Origin: JAGOPY01 sp964619555
GTDB taxonomy: Bacteria > Bacteroidota > Bacteroidia > Bacteroidales > JAGOPY01
Reading direction: 5' to 3'
DNA length: 64,000 nt
Assembly: GCA_964619555.1 (NCBI GenBank)
Contig: CAZUDV010000002.1
Location: forward strand, 1-64,000
The position numbers and the translations under genes are program-made. Positions 60,038 to 64,000 of the stretch are shown piece after piece; position 1 is the stretch's first letter, and each line of letters starts with the position of its first letter. The notes below the pieces were generated by a model. It saw only the letters and a list, made by a program, of their open reading frames with translations. It made no database searches and was not told where the DNA came from.

Positions 60038-60958
60038 ATGTACCAGGAAAGAAACCCGATGGATGAAATCCGCAGATTTTTCAGATCGAAGGCTATTTTG
60101 CCCCGGTTGATCATAATCAATTCCGGGATCTGGATCCTCATCGGGATTTTAAGGGTATTCGGGTTTCTTCTCAACTACCCGAACGATGCCATTACCTCCG
60201 TCACTATTGAATATCTGGCTTTACCGGCAAACCTTGAGGACCTGGCGGTTAAACCCTGGACCCTCTTCACTTATATGTTCCTGCACATCGATTTCTTCCA
60301 CATCTTGTTCAACATGCTCTGGTTATACTGGTTTGGAAAAATTTTCCTGGAATTCATGAGAGAAAAGCAATTATTGCTGGTTTATCTGTTTGGGGGTATT
60401 GCCGGTGGAATTCTGTACATCTTATTCTTCAATGTATTTCCGGTTTTCGAAAAATCGCTCGATCAATCGGTTGCCCTGGGCGCCTCCGCTTCGGTAATGG
60501 CCATTGTCGCTGCCATTTCCTTCTATGTTCCTGGTTATTCTGTTTATCTGTTGCTTTTGGGAAAAGTCAGAATATTTTATATCGCCATTGCGTTATTCAT
60601 CATGGATTTTTTTATGATCCGGTCCGAAAATGCAGGCGGTCACATTGCCCATATTGGCGGGGCAATGCTGGGGATCAGTTATATCCTGGCCCGAAGAAAA
60701 GGCATGAATTTCGGTGAGATCTTTAGCAACTGGCATCTGTTTAACCGCTCCAGGGGTTATAAAAAAAGAAAGGATTATGCAGAGACTGATAATGATCCAT
60801 GGAACAACCGACCAGTAACAGATGAGGAATACAACCGGAGAAAAGCCATACGGCAAAAACAAATCGACGGTATTCTGGATAAAATAGCTAAATCAGGTTA
60901 CGAGAGCCTTACCAAGGAAGAGAAAGAAATCTTGTTTAAATCGGGTAATTCCGGATAG
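60038..60958 (+). CDS. Rhomboid-family intramembrane serine protease 2
   Basis: 306 residues. Six membrane helices with S150 (LGASASVMA) and H205 (GGHIAHIGG). HIDFFHILFNM (83-93) is in the usual place. It has no insert, but a C-terminal tail of about 85 residues (220-306) is cytoplasmic and charged (RRKAIRQKQIDGILDKIAKS) and ends in the repeated pattern LTKEEKEILFKSG, a motif familiar from other Bacteroidetes rhomboids. The tandem pair is probably coexpressed with mutL. Confidence 0.93.
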   Translation: MYQERNPMDEIRRFFRSKAILPRLIIINSGIWILIGILRVFGFLLNYPNDAITSVTIEYLALPANLEDLAVKPWTLFTYMFLHIDFFHILFNMLWLYWFGKIFLEFMREKQLLLVYLFGGIAGGILYILFFNVFPVFEKSLDQSVALGASASVMAIVAAISFYVPGYSVYLLLLGKVRIFYIAIALFIMDFFMIRSENAGGHIAHIGGAMLGISYILARRKGMNFGEIFSNWHLFNRSRGYKKRKDYAETDNDPWNNRPVTDEEYNRRKAIRQKQIDGILDKIAKSGYESLTKEEKEILFKSGNSG

Positions 60959-60967
60959 GCGACCGAA

Positions 60968-62113
60968 ATGGCCAGGAAGAAATCTTCGAAAAAGAGAAAA
61001 CTAGGGATTGTTACCGTCATCATCCTGGCATTGAATGTCCTGGCGGTTGTTTTCTTGTTGTTTTCATACCTGTCCGTTCACATCAGCCCGGATAAAAACT
61101 GGCTCCTCCCCTTCTTTGGCCTGGCATATCCTTACCTTCTCCTGATTAACGTCGCGTTTGTCGTATTATGGTCTATCCGACGGAAATGGTTGTTTTTGTT
61201 TTCTCTGCTGGCCATCCTGGCCGGTTGGAATCACATTGGCAGAACTTACAGGATATCCGGTGCCTCCGACTATTTGCCTGGCGTCGAATACTTTAAAGTG
61301 ACCAGCTATAACGTCAAGAATTTGTCAAATGATAACGTGGATCTCCTGGACCACAGGATCCGGAACAACATCATCGATTATCTTGACAGGACCGGATCTG
61401 ATATCATATGCCTCCAGGAAATGATGGTTATTCACAAAGATCCCGATGCCTTCATCGATTCCCTGTCAAATGTCTTTGGACTGCCCTATCACTCTTATGC
61501 ACCCTATTCGGAGGAACAAAAAAGATTCATCGATGTGATCTTCACATTTTCACGGTATCCTGTTCTTAGAACAGGAGCACTGGAAAGTGACAGCCGGCAT
61601 AATTTTGCTATCTACTCGGATATCGTCAAAGGCAAAGATACCTTCCGGCTAATCAATGTGCATCTGGAGTCCATACGGTTAAAACATGAGGATTATTCTT
61701 TCATCTCAGGCCTTGACCTTCAATTTGAGAAAGATGAGAAAATTCGTGAAAACTCGCTCAGGATATTCCGCAAATTGAAAACGGCATTTCAAAAACGGTC
61801 AATACAGGCGGACAGGCTGGATGTTTTTATAAAAAATTCGCCCTATCCGGTGGTTCTTTGCGGAGACTTTAACGACACCCCGAATTCGTACGTCTATCAT
61901 TTACTTTCGAAAGGCTTGACCGATGCGTTTATCGAAAGCGGAAGAGGATTTGCCAATTCCTATATAGGTAAAGTGCCTTCTTTCAGGATCGATTTCATCT
62001 TTCATGATGACCGTTTTATTTCCACCGAATTCCGGCGCGACCTGGTCAGGTACTCCGACCATTACCCGGTTTCCTGTTATATCGGATGGCAGAAAAAAAC
62101 CGAATTAAACTAA
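60968..62113 (+). CDS. Membrane-anchored endonuclease/exonuclease/phosphatase family protein
   Basis: 381 residues. A basic N-terminus and three membrane helices (about 14-95) precede an EEP-fold domain. Metal-site residues appear in SYNVKNL, LQEMM, CGDFNDTPNS, RIDFIFHDD and YSDHYPVSCYI. Topology puts the catalytic part probably in the periplasm, so a lipid phosphatase or sphingomyelinase-like role is as likely as DNA cleavage. The uvrB gene begins 7 bases later. Confidence 0.88.
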   Translation: MARKKSSKKRKLGIVTVIILALNVLAVVFLLFSYLSVHISPDKNWLLPFFGLAYPYLLLINVAFVVLWSIRRKWLFLFSLLAILAGWNHIGRTYRISGASDYLPGVEYFKVTSYNVKNLSNDNVDLLDHRIRNNIIDYLDRTGSDIICLQEMMVIHKDPDAFIDSLSNVFGLPYHSYAPYSEEQKRFIDVIFTFSRYPVLRTGALESDSRHNFAIYSDIVKGKDTFRLINVHLESIRLKHEDYSFISGLDLQFEKDEKIRENSLRIFRKLKTAFQKRSIQADRLDVFIKNSPYPVVLCGDFNDTPNSYVYHLLSKGLTDAFIESGRGFANSYIGKVPSFRIDFIFHDDRFISTEFRRDLVRYSDHYPVSCYIGWQKKTELN

Positions 62114-62120
62114 ACTGCTG

Positions 62121-64000
62121 ATGGATTTCAAACTTATATCCGACTTTTTTCCTACCGGCGACCAACCGGAAGCAATCCGTCAACTCGTCGAAGGAATCGA
62201 CCGCGGAGATCCGGCACAAGTGCTCCTGGGCGTAACCGGTTCAGGAAAGACCTATACCATTGCCAATGTTATCGCACAGGTCCGGAAACCAACTTTGGTG
62301 CTCAGTCATAACAAAACACTGGCAGCCCAGCTTTATGGTGAATTCAGCCAGTTCTTCCCTGACAATGCGGTAGAATATTTCGTTTCCTATTACGATTACT
62401 ACCAGCCTGAAGCCTATATCCCCACGACCAATACCTATATTGAGAAAGACCTGTCCATCAATGAAGAAATTGAAAAACTCAGGTTGAGCACATCTTCTTC
62501 GCTGTTGTCCGGAAGAAGGGACGTAATCGTGGTTTCCTCTGTTTCCTGCCTTTACGGAATAGGTAATCCGGATGATTTTACCAGTAATGTCATCCGGGTT
62601 AAACAAGGTGACAGGATAAGTCGTAACAAGTTGCTATACAGCCTCGTAGATGCTTTATACTCCCGTACTGAGACCGATTTTGGCCGAGGTAGGTTTCGGG
62701 TGAGAGGCGACTCCGTGGATATCTACCCCGCCTACACAGATTTTGCATACCGCCTTGTTTTCTTTGGCGATGAAATCGAAACGATCGAATCATTCAATCC
62801 GATCAATGGATTCAAAATTGACAAGCACAGCGGAATTACCATTTTTCCGGCAAACATTTTCGTCACCTCCCAGGATAAAATGAAACTGGCATTGAGGGAG
62901 ATAGAAGAAGATATGTGGAAACAGACCGCTTATTTCCGCGAAAATGGAAAGGCTTTGGAAGCGAAAAGGTTGGAAGACCGGGTTGTTTATGATGTGGAAA
63001 TGATGAGGGAACTGGGATACTGCTCCGGGATTGAAAATTACTCACGCTATTTCGACGGACGGGCAGCCGGTACGCGTCCATTTTGCCTGGTCGATTATTT
63101 TCCTGATGATTTCCTGCTGGTTATTGACGAGAGCCACGTTACCATTCCTCAGATCAGGGCCATGTACGGTGGGGACAGATCCAGGAAACAGACACTGGTG
63201 GAATACGGTTTCCGTTTGCCATCGGCACTCGATAACAGGCCACTTAAATTCGATGAATTCGAGAATCTGGTCAACCAGGTCATCTATGTCAGCGCAACTC
63301 CGGCTGATTATGAACTTCAACGATCCGGCGGAGTCGTCGTGGAACAACTGATCCGTCCGACTGGCCTGCTGGATCCGGTCATTGAGGTAAGACCCAGCCA
63401 GAACCAGATAGACGACCTGCTCCATGAAATTAACCTTACAGTTCAAAGCAACAGCAGGGTTCTGGTGACTACCCTGACCAAACGAATGGCTGAAGAGTTA
63501 GCTAAGTACCTGGGCAAATTAAATATCAAATGCCGCTATATCCATGCTGAAGTTGAAACGCTTGACCGGGTGGAAATTATGCGTGACCTGCGACTAGGCA
63601 AATTCGACGTCCTGGTAGGGGTTAACTTATTGAGGGAAGGGCTCGATCTGCCGGAAGTATCGCTGGTAGCCATTCTGGATGCTGACAAAGAGGGGTTCCT
63701 CCGGTCGGAACGATCGCTGACACAAACCGCCGGAAGGGCAGCCAGAAATATCAACAGCCGAGTGATCATGTATGCCGATAAAATAACCGATTCCATGCAG
63801 CGAACCATTGAGGAGACCAACCGGCGACGAGAGAAGCAACTGGCATACAATGCTGAAAATAACATCACCCCGACACAGATCGTGAAATCGGTGGAGAGAA
63901 TCCTGGGACAAACAGCCGTAGCGGATGCGAAAAGAAAAGAACCTGAACCGTATTTTGAAAAATCGGAAGCAGATGTGGCAGCAGACCCGGTGCTACAATA
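62121..64000 (+). CDS. uvrB: Excinuclease ABC subunit B, 3' truncated by the window
   Basis: 626 complete codons are visible with no stop before the window end; UvrB is usually about 670 residues, so the C-terminal UVR hairpin that meets UvrC is outside. The start MDFKLISDF fits the family. Walker A GVTGSGKT (37-44), the beta-hairpin YYDYYQPEAYIP, LVIDESHVTIPQIR and the helicase motif TQTAGRAARN (usually TIGRAARN) are seen. It loads onto damage with UvrA and recruits UvrC. Confidence 0.97.
   Translation, partial: MDFKLISDFFPTGDQPEAIRQLVEGIDRGDPAQVLLGVTGSGKTYTIANVIAQVRKPTLVLSHNKTLAAQLYGEFSQFFPDNAVEYFVSYYDYYQPEAYIPTTNTYIEKDLSINEEIEKLRLSTSSSLLSGRRDVIVVSSVSCLYGIGNPDDFTSNVIRVKQGDRISRNKLLYSLVDALYSRTETDFGRGRFRVRGDSVDIYPAYTDFAYRLVFFGDEIETIESFNPINGFKIDKHSGITIFPANIFVTSQDKMKLALREIEEDMWKQTAYFRENGKALEAKRLEDRVVYDVEMMRELGYCSGIENYSRYFDGRAAGTRPFCLVDYFPDDFLLVIDESHVTIPQIRAMYGGDRSRKQTLVEYGFRLPSALDNRPLKFDEFENLVNQVIYVSATPADYELQRSGGVVVEQLIRPTGLLDPVIEVRPSQNQIDDLLHEINLTVQSNSRVLVTTLTKRMAEELAKYLGKLNIKCRYIHAEVETLDRVEIMRDLRLGKFDVLVGVNLLREGLDLPEVSLVAILDADKEGFLRSERSLTQTAGRAARNINSRVIMYADKITDSMQRTIEETNRRREKQLAYNAENNITPTQIVKSVERILGQTAVADAKRKEPEPYFEKSEADVAADPVLQ

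Overview
The window looks like a chromosomal contig of a Bacteroidota (Bacteroidetes) bacterium, probably in or near the Bacteroidales. The evidence is internal. Two secreted enzymes end in type IX secretion sorting domains. Many genes follow the phylum's promoter type (TTG, about 20 bases, TAnnTTTG). The gene blocks bamD–omega–coaBC–DUF4835–recN–fabI, serC–serA–DUF1015 and mutL–rhomboid–rhomboid are arranged as I know them from that phylum. No phage, CRISPR array, complete insertion sequence or rRNA is visible. One tRNA (Arg, anticodon ACG) lies near 52.8 kb. A 100-N scaffold gap lies at 3207-3306.

Region by region. 0.1–7.2 kb is a DNA damage block: an error-prone DnaE-type polymerase and a Y-family polymerase on the minus strand, a divergent XRE–S24 self-cleaving repressor with two tandem palindromic operators in the shared promoter region, and an exonuclease–GIY-YIG fusion carrying a UvrC-like cysteine motif. 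The polymerase genes are visibly richer in G+C than genes elsewhere. 7.2–9.9 kb is an operon-like run of an extended SDR (3-beta-HSD type), a close homologue of steroid 5-alpha-reductase and a CDF metal exporter. 9.9–12 kb holds two orphan divergent genes around an AT-rich promoter region studded with RCTTAA motifs. 12–19 kb has a secreted esterase, threonine aldolase, a lipoprotein, a small membrane protein, a TPR protein and gyrA. 19–26.6 kb has clpC, two acyl-CoA dehydrogenases and fabI. 26–32 kb is the recN/coaBC/omega/bamD operon.

32–44.8 kb carries an alpha-oxoamine synthase (sphingolipid or sulfonolipid type), a secreted M14 carboxypeptidase, dapA, a peptide-binding lipoprotein, lon, a GlmU-family protein, a cysteine-free L31 and a LuxC-type acyl-CoA reductase. 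44.9–49 kb is the serine operon: serC, serA, a four-helix-bundle protein, DUF1015 and a 58-residue winged-helix protein. 49–57 kb has an LTA-synthase-type membrane protein, yggS, galK, tRNA-Arg, a lipase, an HD protein, an amidohydrolase and DUF6580. 57–64 kb is mutL, two rhomboids, an EEP-family protein and uvrB, which runs off the window end.

Genes are tightly packed. Most convergent pairs are separated by fewer than 10 bases or overlap. The items most worth following up are the damage-response operators with their GC-rich polymerase pair, the exonuclease/GIY-YIG/cysteine-cluster fusion, the steroid-reductase-like operon, the RCTTAA-rich orphan pair, the 147-bp repeat around the assembly gap, the recurring 7-bp tandem repeats, and DUF1015 in the serine operon. 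Products were assigned by reading translations against remembered families; no database search was run.
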